From positions 2,222,801-2,286,800 of the forward strand of contig CM072161.1 in NCBI GenBank assembly GCA_036850595.1: a stretch of DNA of 64,000 nt, given 5' to 3'. Positions 38,169 through 47,288 of the stretch are shown here, piece after piece. This stretch comes from Rhyacichthys aspro. Lineage: Eukaryota > Chordata > Actinopteri > Gobiiformes > Rhyacichthyidae. Within the stretch, counting starts at the first letter, position 1. Each line of letters begins with the position of its first letter. The notes beneath the pieces are model-generated. The model saw only the letters and a list, made by a program, of their open reading frames with translations, had not been told where the DNA came from and did no database searches. Position numbers and translations under genes: made by a program.

Positions 38169-41100
38169 GTATGAACACAGGTTTTCTACAGTTTCATGCA
38201 AAAGAAAACACGCAGAGGACCACAGAATCAATCATATGCTTAATAAAAAATGACCACTACAACAAAATAAACAAAATAGTACTGTATTTGACATTCCAGG
38301 CTCTTTTTGGCAAACATAATGCCATTTCTTAGACCTGAGTAATAGATCAAATCAATTCAAAGAAGAGTTTTACGTTAGGAAAATCAAAAACAGGCACATT
38401 GCAAAAATGATGTGTGAGTGCTATACACTGCGATGCTGCCACAGTTGCTACTAACATCAGAGCAGCTTTTACTATTACCCCCTGTCTGATGCACTGGTTT
38501 ATGGAAGTGGCATCTCAGACTGTCTCATACTTTGATTTTTGCAAATCGGCCAAAAACAAAAAACAAAACAAATGCTTTTTTTTTTACTTACCTTGTACTT
38601 TTGCAACAGTTCCTTATAATCATCATCCAATGATGCACTCTGTCAGCATCAGTTTCATCATTAGGGATGAAAAAAACAAAAATAAAAACAACTGAAATTA
38701 TCAGAAGCAGAAATGAAAGTTGTGGTAAACTTGACATTTTGGAAAATTGGAGTGTTACCTGTGATCTACATTTGTCCTAAAATTTCATGGGTTTAGAGCT
38801 AGATCTAGCTTCAAATATTAAGTTTTGCAGACTTAAATGTCTGTCTGACTAATCTAATTCAACATCATTTCAATACAATTTAATACATTATTATTAGACC
38901 AACTTTCATCATCAAAATATATCTGCTCATGGTCAGTCATTGCCTCTAACACAATACATTATACTGTCCACATTTTATGACAGGGAACTATAAACTTGAT
39001 GGAGGCAAGACACCTTTGAGGTAACATTAAAAAGAGCATTAAATCTTTGTCCAAATCAACTCGTTCCCAGCCGAATATGTTGGGATGAATACTTCAGGTG
39101 CTTAGCTATTTACAGGCATGTTGGCAGCCAATTCTTTGAGCTTCTTTCTATACTGGCCAATGTGCTTTACCAACAGCCTTAGAAGATTTGCAGTGAGTAG
39201 GTCAAGTTGAGATGAGAAGATCAATTGTAGGGGTATAGTGGTCACACACTTGAACTCTGCATTTATCTGAAAAGACATTACAACAATTTAAACTTTAAAA
39301 AACAATTAAAAAAACAATTGAGGTAAACAAGGGATTACCTCACAATTACCGCACCTTCTGCAGTGGTCAATATCTAACAAAAGTGGTCCAAGGAAGGAAC
39401 AGTGGTAACAGGTGACAGGGTCATGGCCAAGGCTCATTGATGCACGTGGAGAGAGAAGGCTGCCCGTGTGGTCCGATCCAACAGATGAGCTACTGTTACT
39501 CAAACTGCTGAAGAAGTTAATGCTGATTCTGATAGAAAGGTGTCAGAATAGACTGTGGATCAGTTTGTTGTGTATGAGACTGCATAGCTGCAGACCAGTC
39601 AGGGTGACCTGTGACCCCTGTGCACCACTGCAAGCCCCAATAATGGGCACATGAACCTCAGAATTGCACTCAGACATTTACAAGGGACCACAACAAGCGC
39701 CTGCAACATCAGACTGACTTTAATTTCAGTCCTGTGTGACTTTTATTGAATCCTATCATTTGATAAGAGTCTGGGATTTCTCTGAGCAGCTGCGGAAGTT
39801 TTCCATCCAGTACAGTACTTCCTGTTCTTTTTCTTCTTTTGTTTGATTCTCAGTCATAAAAATAGTCTTTGGTAAAATGTGTGAGTGGGTCTTTTATTCC
39901 GCTGAGTTCCCATGGTTCCTCTGTGCTGTTGCAGGTACCTGAAGCCAGACGAGAACAAAAAGTCAAAGCACAAGACTGCTGTGAAAAAGAAGACGCTCAA
40001 TCCAGAGTTCAACGAGGTGAGACACTGTTACACAAGATTAAACATTCTTAGAGCTGGTGATTTTTCTGTCCCAAATGTGAGGCTGCTACATTCTTAACAC
40101 ACAACTGTAAAGGTTCTTTTATCATCTCAGAACTATGATAAAAATTATGTGTGTGTACTCATATTTGTCTTTAGGATTGTGCATCAGCAAAACAAGTTCT
40201 TAACTATGAAATTTACAACTGCTCTGTTTTCACCACAATGTCTTTTATAATGTCCCCAGTTTCTTTACAGGAAAAAAAACACCTGAACTAATCCAAAATG
40301 AACTGTTTCATGAAGTCAGGAGTGGACAAAAAAATAGCCTTTATTTCACCCATATTATCACAGTGGTAACAGTGTTATCATGGTGACATAAAACACTGAG
40401 GACACTCAAGTAATTTTTTTTTTTTTTTTTTGGTGTTGTTTTCTCTTGTCATTATATAAGGTGTATTTCACAGTTTTATGCATTTTTGGACATTTCATCA
40501 GATACAAACTTGCTAATTTGAAAGGCAAACTTTTGCACAGTGGCAGAGTGGTTAGCACTGCTGCCTCACAGTAAGAAGGCCTTTCTGTGAGGAGTCTGGA
40601 TGTTCGTTACCATGGGTTCCCTCTGGGTACTCCAGCTCCCTCCAAACATGTGTAGGTGAAGTGGTCAAACTAAAGTGCTCCTAGGGAATGAATGAGAGTG
40701 AATGGTTGTCTGTCACTTTCTGTCTGTCTGTAATTGACTGACCATTGTCCAGGGTGTACCCTGCCCCAGGCACAGAGCTGCTGGGATAGGCTCCAGTCCA
40801 TCGCTACCCCACAGAAATAAACATGTAAAAAAAAATGAATGAACAAAAAAGACTTTTGTCAAGGCCCAGGCCCCTTACAGATAAGAGGCAATGATAAATA
40901 ACCTTTATAGTATTCATATTATTGGAATATACTATACGTTTGCTGTGTAAAATATTCTTTGTGTAGTTAAGTAGACCTCCATATTCAACTGCTATAAAGA
41001 TGGTATTTGAGGAACATATTATCTGAGGTGAGAATCAGTAGTATTGACGTTTCTCTTGACTTGACGTCATTCAGTACATGATAGAATTGACCATCTTATT

Positions 41101-43664
41101 TGACCACCTTGTGTTTGCACAGCCAAAGAAAATCACATATTGCAAAAGCAAAAAGCGACAAAGTATTTTTTTTTGCACCTCTCGAAGGCAACAAGAAGAA
41201 TCAAACAGGACCTATCTTCATAGGCCTTCTGGATTAAGGTTTTCTTGTTCGGGGGATGTCCAGTGTAATTCTGAGGCTGAGGTGTTTGTGCTGCTCTGTG
41301 GCTGAGTGAACATCACACACACACAGCAGCTTGACATTTCCTGTGACATTTCCTGAGCCGTATCCTTCCATCACCTAATGGCCTTTCACTCAGACCCAGA
41401 GCTGAGGTCACCGTTTGTATGTGGCCATTGATTATATTTAGGCTGGAGCACTAACCCTCAGTTAACTGCAAACTGAACATGCAATGAAATGCTCCGGTGG
41501 ACACTGAAGAGCCTTGTTTCAGGTGACAGAACTGCATATTTCAATTACTCTCTAGACAGCAGTGCAGCAGGAACATTCTGCAGGTGATTTGTAATGACAT
41601 GAAATGATGAGTTCACATATTTAGAAACAAAATCATGCATGTGTAGGTGAACTGATGAAGTATCCCACAGTGAATGAATTTGAGAGTGAATGAATGGCTG
41701 TCCACCAGTGTTTGCCCATTTTTCTGTCTGCACTTTTTAACCCACTGAATAATTTTAGTGGTGACTGTTGAATATGAAACAACACCCAAAGGTAAAGTGT
41801 TATAGCTGCTACCAATAATGGTAACGTAACGTGCAATAAATCTATGAAACCTAACCTGGCATATAAATTCTGGTTTATGTACAGTAAAACCCGCATTGGC
41901 TTCACTTTCCACTGTGGGATTTAAATTAAAAAAAACAATATAGGCCTCTACAGCCTAGGTGTTATAGTGAATTGGTCTCCAAGGAAACGTAATTAAATAT
42001 CTTGTCATCAAATAGGCACAAAACCAAAATCAGTTTTCTGGTTTGTAACTAGCTTCTGACTTGACTTGGAACTGACTTGGACCCTTCTTAAGTGACAGCG
42101 ACTTGGACTTGCATTTCAACTTATGGTGACTTAACTTGGACTCCACTTGGACTCAACTTGAATGTTTTTTTGGTGACTCGGCCTAGTCATTGGTCTAACT
42201 TGGACTTGAAAACTGAGGACCTGAAAGTGACTTGGACTGAAAAACTTGCCTGAACTACAACACTGCTTTTCATTTCAGTTAGTCTTTCTGTTTTTTGACA
42301 TCCATGTCCCCTTAATATCTCTCTTCCTTATCCCTCTTTCCTACTTCATGTGCAGGAATTCTGTTATGATATTAAATATGCAGACTTGACCAAGAAGACA
42401 CTGGAGGTCACTGTGTGGGACTACGACATTGGCAAGTCTAACGACTTCATTGGTAAGAACTGCACCACACCAGACTGAGTAGGGCTCTGACTCTGTGCTC
42501 CGGGACAGTACACACAGTAACTGGAAACCTTAAACCCACATAGTGAGACGCACCCCACTCAGCAATGTATTAGTGTTGTTTTGGATTATTTTTGAGAAGG
42601 ATTACAACCAAGCAGTACACACATTTCAGTAATCATGACTTTAGAAATATGGAGGTGAGACAGAATTATTAGTTATATTTAGTTTATATTTATTGTCCCC
42701 AAAGGAATTTTTTTTTTCATAGGAGCAATAACACATTCAAACAACATGATAAAAAAAAAATTATACAGAATATTTGCATACAAATGTGTTTGGAGTTAAT
42801 CAGTGGATTTTTACAAAAGTCATAGAACTTAAAAGTAAAATATTGTGCAATAACCCTCTGTCCCCAGTCAGTTAGAGTAAAAAAGATTTTTTTTAAAGTT
42901 AAATACTGTGATACCTGGAAAGTTGTGATTGGGAGGAACGGCCGGCCCCGGCTGTGCAGGCAAAAAAACGCGAGTCTGGGAGGAGTTTGGTGAAGCCATG
43001 GAGAAGGACTACTGGTCGGCCTCGAAGAGATTCTGGCCAACCATTCGGTGCCTCAGGAGGTGGAAACACTGTTCCACTAACATTGTTTACAATGGAAGTA
43101 GGCAGCTGTTGACCTCAAATGAGGACATTGCCGGATGATGGAAGGACTACTTCGAGGATCTCCTCAATCCCACCAATACATCTTTCACTGAGGAAGTGAA
43201 AGATGCTTGTTCCCTGGTTTGAACTGGATTTGGACAGTTTTAAAGTGGTTTAGCTGGGACCTAAAAGGTTTTTTTTGGATTAAATTAAACTAGCTATAAG
43301 ATTTGTTTTGAGTGGTTAAATTAGCTTATTTTCAAAATATTATTCAGCAACATACATATGCTGCAATCAGCAACATATATGAAAATGACAGCAAGACACA
43401 AGGGGAATAAAAAAAAATTGTTTGTCAACCAGACAGAGCATAACTTCAACACAATTTTTATAGTTCTACTCTCTAAATCTTGTCTGTAATGAAGTATTCT
43501 GTGTCATGTGACTGGTCTTGTGCTCTGCAGGAGGCGTGTCTCTGGGGATCAATGCAAACGGAGAGAGGCTCAAGCACTGGTTTGACTGCCTCAAAAACAA
43601 GGACAAGAAAATCGAGCGCTGGCACACGTTAACCAACGAGTTACCTGGAGCATTAAATGACTGA
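3379..43664 (+). CDS. doc2b: DOC2-family double-C2 protein (DOC2B-like), 3' seven coding exons, 5' partial
   Basis: The gene encodes a soluble presynaptic Ca2+ sensor with tandem C2 domains that bind acidic phospholipids and SNAREs and promote spontaneous/asynchronous vesicle fusion (family knowledge). Seven exons with GT-AG borders and matching phases join into 260 residues. Residues 1-100 are most of C2A, about 101-116 the short linker, and about 117-255 C2B, which ends in the conserved WHTL (247-250). Calcium-site acids are present in both domains: D6, D12, D67, D69 and E75 in C2A; D146, D152, D206, D208 and D214 in C2B. The C2B polybasic strand (K165-K176) is intact. No frameshift or internal stop was seen. 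The family is about 400 residues long, so roughly 150 N-terminal residues, including the Munc13-interacting region, lie upstream of the window. Rabphilin-3A was considered, but the short linker and the ELPGA-type C-terminus fit DOC2. Among DOC2 genes it reads closest to DOC2B; the fish paralogue doc2d is not excluded. Confidence 0.93.
3896..3944. repeat. Short inverted repeat, 19-bp arms
   Basis: Arms 3896-3914 and 3926-3944 are complementary at 18 of 19 positions around an 11-base AT-rich loop. The arm core is TATGCATCG. It is too short for a standard pre-miRNA because the flanks do not extend the stem. Its origin is unknown. Confidence 0.8.
6180..6420. promoter_or_regulatory. CNE-like block in intron A-B
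   Basis: Unique sequence with GGATAATTACCATTATC, CATTAGCATC, GACAATAAG and TCTAATGAGGCC. The motif density resembles enhancers with homeodomain and GATA sites. The call rests on texture only. Confidence 0.28.
6918..7352 (-). pseudogene. L2-like LINE reverse-transcriptase fragment
   Basis: Two minus-strand frames separated by a frameshift near 7143 read as the palm of an L2/CR1-group reverse transcriptase. The 7352-7146 frame has LIKVTNDI and GISGTALKCVQSYF; the 7142-6918 frame has a GxxxVLSWDP block, the degenerate active-site box HDYADNTLIY (YADN in place of YADD) and WMQNNFLQM. The frameshift and altered box make it inactive. The clade comes from remembered consensus, not a search. Confidence 0.75.
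7955..8075 (-). mobile_element. tRNA-like SINE copy 1 (degenerate)
   Basis: On the minus strand it has a TGGTAGAGCC A-box-like start and a degenerate B box (TTTGATTCC), then a tail ending in ATTTCCTGTCTG. It shares order and sequence with the copy at 8515-8635, about 560 bp away. It is read as a tRNA-derived SINE; the family was not identified. Confidence 0.55.
8515..8635 (-). mobile_element. tRNA-like SINE copy 2
   Basis: The minus strand carries AGGTAGAGCTT (A-box-like) and GGTTCGAGCC, a near-perfect RNA polymerase III B box, followed by the tail also seen in copy 1. It is not a functional tRNA, since no acceptor or anticodon stems are recognisable. Confidence 0.6.
10580..10885. repeat. 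Dispersed fish repeat with GCGCTTT / CAAAGTGCT start, copy 1
   Basis: It opens with a TATAAGGCGCTTT-type stretch and a CAAAGTGCTCCACAA block, then CACACACTGGTGG and ACCACCACCAAACA motifs, and ends near GAATCGAACTGCC. The same order occurs at 25033-25255. It belongs to a widespread teleost interspersed family that I cannot name with certainty. Confidence 0.6.
12030..12600. promoter_or_regulatory. CNE-like block in intron A-B
   Basis: This is a non-repetitive stretch of balanced composition within an AT-rich intron. It contains motifs such as CCTTTAATTAAATACTTGTA, CCAATTGGC (complement), GTGATTTATTGAGGACATTG and CATTAGCTGCC. It resembles vertebrate conserved noncoding elements in texture; conservation cannot be tested here. 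Confidence 0.3.
16349..16458 (+). CDS. doc2b: DOC2 coding exon B (C2A core)
   Basis: It encodes residues 26-61 plus two bases of R62 and begins ANKLRTKTLHNTLNP, the C2A beta-4 segment that binds lipid headgroups and is rich in basic residues. It continues through the NPVWSETLTYYGI strand typical of DOC2 and rabphilin. The acceptor is TTTTTCAG and the donor GTAAAC. The exon ends in phase 2 and joins to the G at 18981 to complete arginine. Confidence 0.95.
16850..16919. repeat. AT dinucleotide microsatellite (about 70 bp)
   Basis: Uninterrupted alternating AT in the intron between exons B and C. It is likely length-polymorphic. Confidence 0.97.
18110..18310. promoter_or_regulatory. CNE-like block in intron B-C
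   Basis: CACTAATTGAGTAAATAAG followed by AGATAAGG (GATA site), then GCAGCTGCTGATTGG (E box and CCAAT-like). Non-repetitive and of balanced composition. Confidence 0.28.
18981..19107 (+). CDS. doc2b: DOC2 coding exon C (C2A loop 3 and C-terminal strands)
   Basis: It encodes residues 63-104. The ISVCDEDKFRHNEFIGET stretch is C2A loop 3 with Ca2+ ligands D67 and D69; E75 sits where synaptotagmin has a fifth aspartate, as is usual in DOC2. The exon closes with the KKLKPNQLKNFNNCLEKQLP strand and linker entry. The acceptor is CCGCTCAG and the donor GTGGGT. It ends in phase 0. Confidence 0.95.
19605..19890 (-). repeat. Dispersed fish repeat, reverse-orientation copy
   Basis: Reading the minus strand gives GTTAGCATTCCAGCCTCACA, the CATGTATATTGGTAACTCTA block, CTCTCATTT-type motifs (complement) and a TCCAGGGTGTATCCCATCTC end, matching the order of the copy at 40530-40845. 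Confidence 0.65.
23328..23350. repeat. AAAT tetranucleotide run
   Basis: About five and a half AAAT units in the intron between exons C and D. Confidence 0.9.
25033..25255. repeat. Dispersed fish repeat with AGCGCTTTTC / CAAAGCGCTTTACA start, copy 2
   Basis: TATATAGCGCTTTTCATGCC and CCAAAGCGCTTTACATCATG are followed by CCATTCAC runs and AACCACCACCAAACTTACC. The motif order matches the copy at 10580-10885. The short open frames across it are repeat sequence, not genes. Confidence 0.65.
27713..28446. mobile_element. Non-autonomous TA-flanked inverted-repeat DNA element, 734 bp
   Basis: The left end CTGTATTTTCCGGACTATA and the inverted right end CCGTATTTTCCGGACTATA differ at one base of 19, and both are flanked by TA (27711-27712 and 28447-28448), as expected for a Tc1/mariner-type TA duplication. 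Subterminal GCGGCTTATA motifs recur inside both ends. The interior has a roughly 118-bp direct repeat, with GTGACAGTGGTTTGGTGTT near 27980 and again near 28098. No transposase is encoded. The element type is very common in fish; superfamily assignment from TA flanks is inference. Confidence 0.8.
30990..31230. promoter_or_regulatory. CNE-like block with tandem ATTGG (inverted CCAAT) boxes
   Basis: CTGATTGGCTGATTGGCTGA places two inverted CCAAT boxes 9 bases apart near 31009-31027. They are followed by CCTTAATGGCCTCATCAGCG and TCATGAGGCGTGATAAAC. Confidence 0.3.
33239..33396 (+). CDS. doc2b: DOC2 coding exon D (C2A-C2B linker and C2B loop 1)
   Basis: It encodes residues 105-156 plus two bases of T157. 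It opens with the acidic linker VNKTEDKSLEERGR, enters C2B strand 1 (IMISLKYNTQ) and reaches loop 1, AAMDANGFSDPYVK, with Ca2+ ligands D146 and D152. The linker is only about a dozen residues, which separates DOC2 from rabphilin-3A. The acceptor is TTTTTTAG and the donor GTGAGT. It ends in phase 2. Confidence 0.95.
34330..34600. promoter_or_regulatory. CNE-like block in intron D-E
   Basis: It contains CTATTTATCACACCTGAAC (MEF2-like, TBX-like and E-box-like stretches), AGCACAATTAATTTGGGC and CpG-bearing GAGGCGTCCGCGGGC. Unique and of balanced composition. Confidence 0.3.
36762..37209. mobile_element. hAT-like non-autonomous element with internal 21-bp array, 448 bp
   Basis: The ends are CAGTGGTGTCAAACTTAAAG and, inverted, CACACATGTCAAACTCAAG, typical hAT-type CA(G)...TGTCAAACT termini. 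The 8-bp flanks CACAAAAG (36754-36761) and CACTAAAG (37210-37217) match at 7 of 8, fitting an aged hAT target duplication. Subterminal GGGCCGCATTTGGCCCCCGG is shared by many vertebrate elements of this type. There is no transposase; the interior is mostly a minisatellite. Confidence 0.82.
36825..37055. repeat. Minisatellite: eleven 21-bp units with no indels
   Basis: The unit consensus is GATTTGAACAGGTTTTAGTT plus G. All eleven units stay in exact 21-bp register from 36825 to 37055 despite many substitutions. After a 28-bp spacer, about two units recur in inverted orientation at 37084-37127, so the region can fold back. It lies wholly within the hAT-like element. Confidence 0.88.
38089..38168. 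repeat. ATT trinucleotide microsatellite (about 80 bp)
   Basis: About 26 perfect ATT units in the intron between exons D and E. Open frames across it are homopolymeric isoleucine and are not genes. Confidence 0.97.
39380..39665 (+). pseudogene. Tc1-like transposase N-terminal fragment
   Basis: The plus strand reads RLIDARGERRL, then after a frame change RSNR-stop-ATVTQTAEEVNADSDRKVSE, then SCRPVRV, in the order of the DNA-binding helix-turn-helix half of Tc1-type transposases. In-frame stops and frame changes show it is dead. The DDE catalytic half is absent. Confidence 0.65.
39935..40016 (+). CDS. doc2b: DOC2 coding exon E (C2B polybasic strand)
   Basis: It completes T157 and encodes residues 158-184, YLKPDENKKSKHKTAVKKK then TLNPEFNE. 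Lysines K165-K176 form the polybasic beta-4 strand that in this family contacts PIP2 and SNARE complexes. The acceptor is GTTGCAG and the donor GTGAGA. It ends in phase 0. Confidence 0.95.
40530..40845 (+). repeat. Dispersed fish repeat, nearly full copy
   Basis: It starts GTGGCAGAGTGGTTAGCACT, runs through CTGCCTCACAGTAAGAAGG, TGAATGGTTGTCTGTC and TGTCCAGGGTGTACCCTGCC, and ends TGGGATAGGCTCCAG with an A-rich tail. At least six copies or fragments lie in this window. The family is ubiquitous in teleosts; I cannot assign its class with certainty. Confidence 0.75.
41633..41740 (+). repeat. Fragment of the same dispersed repeat
   Basis: CATGCATGTGTAGGTGAACT, then GAGTGAATGAATGGCTGTC, matching the middle of the family. 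Confidence 0.6.
42056..42265 (-). repeat. ACTTGGA-rich repeat block ending in ACTACAACACTG
   Basis: Many ACTTGGACT variants in loose tandem end at TGAACTACAACACTG. The reverse complement of that end (CAGTGTTGTAGT) matches the start of the block at 62760, so both look like parts of one DNA-element family with diverged interiors. Confidence 0.5.
42356..42452 (+). CDS. doc2b: DOC2 coding exon F (C2B loop 3)
   Basis: It encodes residues 185-216 plus one base of G217. The TVWDYDIGKSNDFIG motif is C2B loop 3 and retains D206, D208 and D214, so C2B should bind calcium. The acceptor is ATGTGCAG and the donor GTAAGA. It ends in phase 1 and joins to GA at 43531 to give glycine. Confidence 0.95.
42453..43530 (+). 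other. DOC2 intron between exons F and G (1.1 kb)
   Basis: Phase-1 intron bounded by GTAAGA and CTCTGCAG. Its middle is a LINE fragment (42920-43205). The rest is AT-rich with no recognised feature. Confidence 0.8.
42920..43205 (+). pseudogene. LINE ORF fragment, upstream of reverse transcriptase
   Basis: It reads VWEEFGEAMEKDYWSASKRF, then NEDIAG, a TGA stop, and WKDYFEDLLNPTNTSFTEEV. This is the segment between endonuclease and reverse transcriptase seen in common fish LINEs. The premature stop at 43136-43138 and truncation on both sides make it inert. The clade is not assigned. Confidence 0.65.
43531..43664 (+). CDS. doc2b: DOC2 terminal coding exon G with stop codon
   Basis: It encodes residues 218-260 and the TGA stop at 43662-43664. 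It covers GVSLGINANGERLKHWFDCL, the basic KNKDKKIER segment and the WHTL motif (247-250) near the C-terminal end of C2B, then the tail TNELPGALND. That tail is short and DOC2B-like. The acceptor is CTCTGCAG. Confidence 0.95.
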
Positions 43665-44035
43665 AGCCTCGCTGCCCCCTCCCTCTGCCCCCCACCCGGC
43701 TGCACCCACGGGATGCTTGCCTGCACGTCCCGCCACAGTCTCCGGACCGTCCTCGTGTTCAACCTGCAGTGACCTTTGGCCGTGGGATGAGGCTCAGACC
43801 TCCGTGTTCCCCTCTGCAGTAGGGCTTGCACCACTCACTTCAGTCACATCAAAACCTGGACTGGAAATCATAGTTGGAGCTTTATGATTGTAATTTTCTG
43901 GGTTAATTTTTCACTTTTCACTTGTTTTAGCTGCAAAAAACATGTTTAACCCATTGACAGTAAAAAGAAGTGGACTAAAAAATAACATTTTTATTGTCTA
44001 AACATGAATACAGATAAAATAATTTAACAACCTAC

Positions 44036-44330
44036 TGGTCGTAAAGTGGTTAGGGTTTCTGCCTCTCAGCAAAAAGGTTAAATACTTGGACTGTCTGGCA
44101 ATGCTCTTTGTTGTGGAGTCTGCAGTTCCTCCCACTGCTCAAAGAAATGCATCTTCAGAGGAATCATCTAAATGTCAAATAGCTATTGAATGTTAGAATG
44201 AATGGTTGTCTGTCAGTGCTCTATCAATCTCTAACTGACATTAACCAGTAGTTGTCCAAGATGTACCTCACCTAAGGCCCAAAGCAGCTGGAATAGGCCC
44301 CATTACAAGATAAACGCTAGAAAATTTATA
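44036..44330 (+). repeat. Degenerate dispersed-repeat copy in DOC2 3' UTR
   Basis: AAGTGGTTAGGGTTTCTGCC, GAATGGTTGTCTGTCAGTGC, TTGTCCAAGATGTACC and GATAAACGCTAGAAAATTTA keep the family order with heavy divergence. It lies 370-670 bases after the stop codon and ends just before the AATAAA at 44356, so any proximal 3' UTR would include it. Confidence 0.65.
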
Positions 44331-44355
44331 TGATGCCAGAAGTGTCCGTGTTTGG

Positions 44356-44361
44356 AATAAA
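44356..44361 (+). terminator. Candidate proximal poly(A) signal of DOC2 (AATAAA)
   Basis: First AATAAA after the DOC2 stop codon (692 bases downstream), with another at 44603-44608. No strong GT-rich element follows closely, so use is uncertain. Confidence 0.4.
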
Positions 44362-47288
44362 GTCACGTTCTCAACACATCTCAAACACATGCTTTTTCTT
44401 TAGGAGTATATAATTATAATGTAAAAAAAAATCTGTGACAGTACTGACATAAATAGTCATGTGTGTTTTTAAATAATTAAAACTGGATTGAAAAAAAGGA
44501 TATATGTACAGTATGTCAAGGGGGCCCCTTGCAGCTTGGCAATTGCTAGGTATGCACGCCCTGTTGCCACACCCCTGAGCACAGCCATTTGTTCATTCTG
44601 GGAATAAAAGTTTATAAACTAAAGTTTCAGTGAGATATTAACTGATAGTTGAAACAACCCCACTTTTAAAGTACCAAATATACACATCATTACTTACATT
44701 ACTTATATATTTTAGCTTATGTCACAATTTCAAGATCTGTAAGGTCTCTGTCTTGCCATATTTCATGATTTCAAGTACCACTGACCTGTGAAAATGTAGG
44801 GATTTTTGATTATAATGATGCATGTTTTCACATTTATCAATGAGCAGGTGTTAGCTGTGGCTGTAGAGGTGTATGGTTTGTGGGCTTAGAAGTGCACTGG
44901 TGTGAGAAAATAACTGCCTGCAAGACCAGAATCAAAACTGTGAAAAACTACTGACCCTGACATGGAATGAGACTCAATAGATGCTAGGCTTAATGGAACC
45001 GACCTTTACTCCTGCATCTTCAACACCTCTAATCGGTTCACTTCTATTTACTGTCTATGGTTCAATTTAAAATGATGAGTAAATCTATCACCCAAGGAGT
45101 AGAATAAGTGTAGGATTTCAATTAACAATGTAGCTCGGTTTCAGAAAATGCTGTAATGTTTTGTGACCCTCTTATGTTTAACCTCATTACGACAGTGTTA
45201 TATTTTTTCCTTTTAATACGTAGAGACATTGCACTTTAATGTGATTTCTTTGAACTGTTTAGTAGCTTTAGCAGAGCCTTTACCTTCATAAGTACGCAGG
45301 TGAAAAATGTCATGGGAAAAGGAAAACTAATAAGGCAGAACTCCAGTCAAGGCCTCCCGTGCTTTAAACAAACAGCATTAAAACAGTGCTGGGGCCTTTT
45401 CTAATGGCCACTAATAGAAGGGCAAACACTAATGGAGAGTCTTCATTCAGAGTCAGAGGAAACTGACTCTCTCGCTCCAAACCAGTGAGTGCATTTTTCA
45501 TTTATGAAACATGGTCACTGTTTGGTTTAGAGCTGAGTGCTGGGTTTAAAGCACAGTGAGGCCTGTTAAAGGAAAACATACTCAAACCAACGCATAATAA
45601 ATGAATGCATGAAAGGCTTTATGTGTCAACAGGCAGACACTGACATTCGATGTGGATTCTGCTGCTAGCTCTATGTACGATTGTGGAATGGCAGAAACAA
45701 TTCTCTCTTTCACGTCTCTGTAATGAACAATCTTTGATGTGACAATGTGCTGTTGTTACACATGTCTCACAAGTCTCAAATGTTCAGCTCTGTGATTCTC
45801 TCGCTATTTTTAAATGCACATTTTAAATTGAGGTATGGACATTTAATTGGACTACTGTCCTTGTGCCATTAGACTAGCAAACAGAGGAAGAATGTACTCA
45901 CTGAGGATTGTCTCCACTACATTGTCCATCTTTTCAGGTTGTTGTTTAATGCTGAGGGGAAAAAATAACAGAATCAATTGGAAAATTATTTATTGGTGAA
46001 AATGGGAAACTGGATGCAATACTATCATGGATGTATTGTAAGATCAGGTTAAGATACCTTTTCTCTGGTGTTGCAAATTCCCCTGTTGGCCACTGCTGGT
46101 AATCCAGAAAAAATCCAATTTGGCCTAGAGAGATTTTCTTATAGATCACAATGTAAAAAGAGATGTCTGGAAAACAACTGACAGGACAAATATACAGGGA
46201 TGCATTTAACTAATAAGAAAGCACGGATGCAATGGAAAAATCAGTAAAGCACAGCACCATGTACCGCCCTCCCATTGGCTGTGGGCCTATGCTATTTATC
46301 AACATGGCTGTCGATAAAACAGGTGTCTGTTTCAGCACTGGCTTCTCTGCTCACACAGGAACTGATTTTCTGATGGATAATAGGTTCAGTTATACTTTTT
46401 TCAAAAACATAAAAGCAGGAAAGGTCACTATAAGCCTCATATGACCTGTGGATATCAGTTGACATGAAGATAATAAATCTTTGGTTCAGGGAGTTAATAG
46501 CAGTGGCTATGCATCAAGGAGCAACATCAAACTGATTCAACATCCAGGTCTTCTAATACATCCGTTGGTATTTTAGAACTCTTTAAAAGGTTCAGTCACA
46601 CTTACATTACAAAGAGAACAGTTGTTCTCCACAACAATATTACAGGATACCATGGTTAGATTTAATTTAGGCTATATACTGTGTTTTTTTATCACAGCAC
46701 TGCTGGGGTGAGAGGTTTTGGAGAGAGGCAATTATCTGTCAAAAGTGTTCTGCAGGGGACGTCGATGTGAGCGCTTAGAAGAGATGACTTAACAGCAAGG
46801 CAAAGTCAGTTTAATGAAGCATACAATGAGAAGGGTGGAAAACTAAGATCTGTTAGTTTCAAATCTGTGATTAGTGAGATGAAGTCACTGACAGAGATGA
46901 GTCATCATGAACAAATTCAGAGAAAATGACTCAAAATTCCACAGTCCCAAATGACTGGGCAGCTCAATGTTTACACTAAAACTCTCAGAAGGCATTTTCA
47001 TCCAGAATGTCTACTGCTGTATGTAAAAATAAGGGCAAAATTAAAAAAAAAAAAAAAAAGTCAAAGTATAAAAGTTTACATGGAACACTGTTTTGAACTA
47101 TTGTCAGCTAAATGAAGCATGTATTGTTTACACCAGCCTGCTCTGTTCGCTGCTGGAAGGGCACACGCCCGCGATTGTTCAGTCATGCAATTCAAGCTTT
47201 GCTCAGACAGGCTGCTGCGAGAAGGGCAGAACTTTTCATATTCTATAACTGTGTAACTTGTGTATGATGCATCATGTTTTTGCTGTGA

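Larger units (their letters stand above)
33397..39934 (+). other. DOC2 intron between exons D and E (6.5 kb)
   Basis: Phase-2 intron bounded by GTGAGT and GTTGCAG. It contains a CNE-like block (34330-34600), the hAT-like element with a 21-bp array (36762-37209), an 80-bp ATT microsatellite (38089-38168) and a Tc1-like transposase fossil (39380-39665). Confidence 0.8.
40017..42355 (+). other. DOC2 intron between exons E and F (2.3 kb)
   Basis: Phase-0 intron bounded by GTGAGA and ATGTGCAG. It is largely repeat: a dispersed fish repeat at 40530-40845, a second fragment at 41633-41740 and an ACTTGGA-rich repeat block at 42056-42265. Confidence 0.8.

Noticed and set aside
37977..38253. Poly-isoleucine open frames on both strands
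   Set aside because: They are translations of the ATT microsatellite.
40530..40600. tRNA-like start (GTGGCAGAGTGGTTAGCACT)
   Set aside because: It is the 5' end of a dispersed repeat; no cloverleaf or B box follows.
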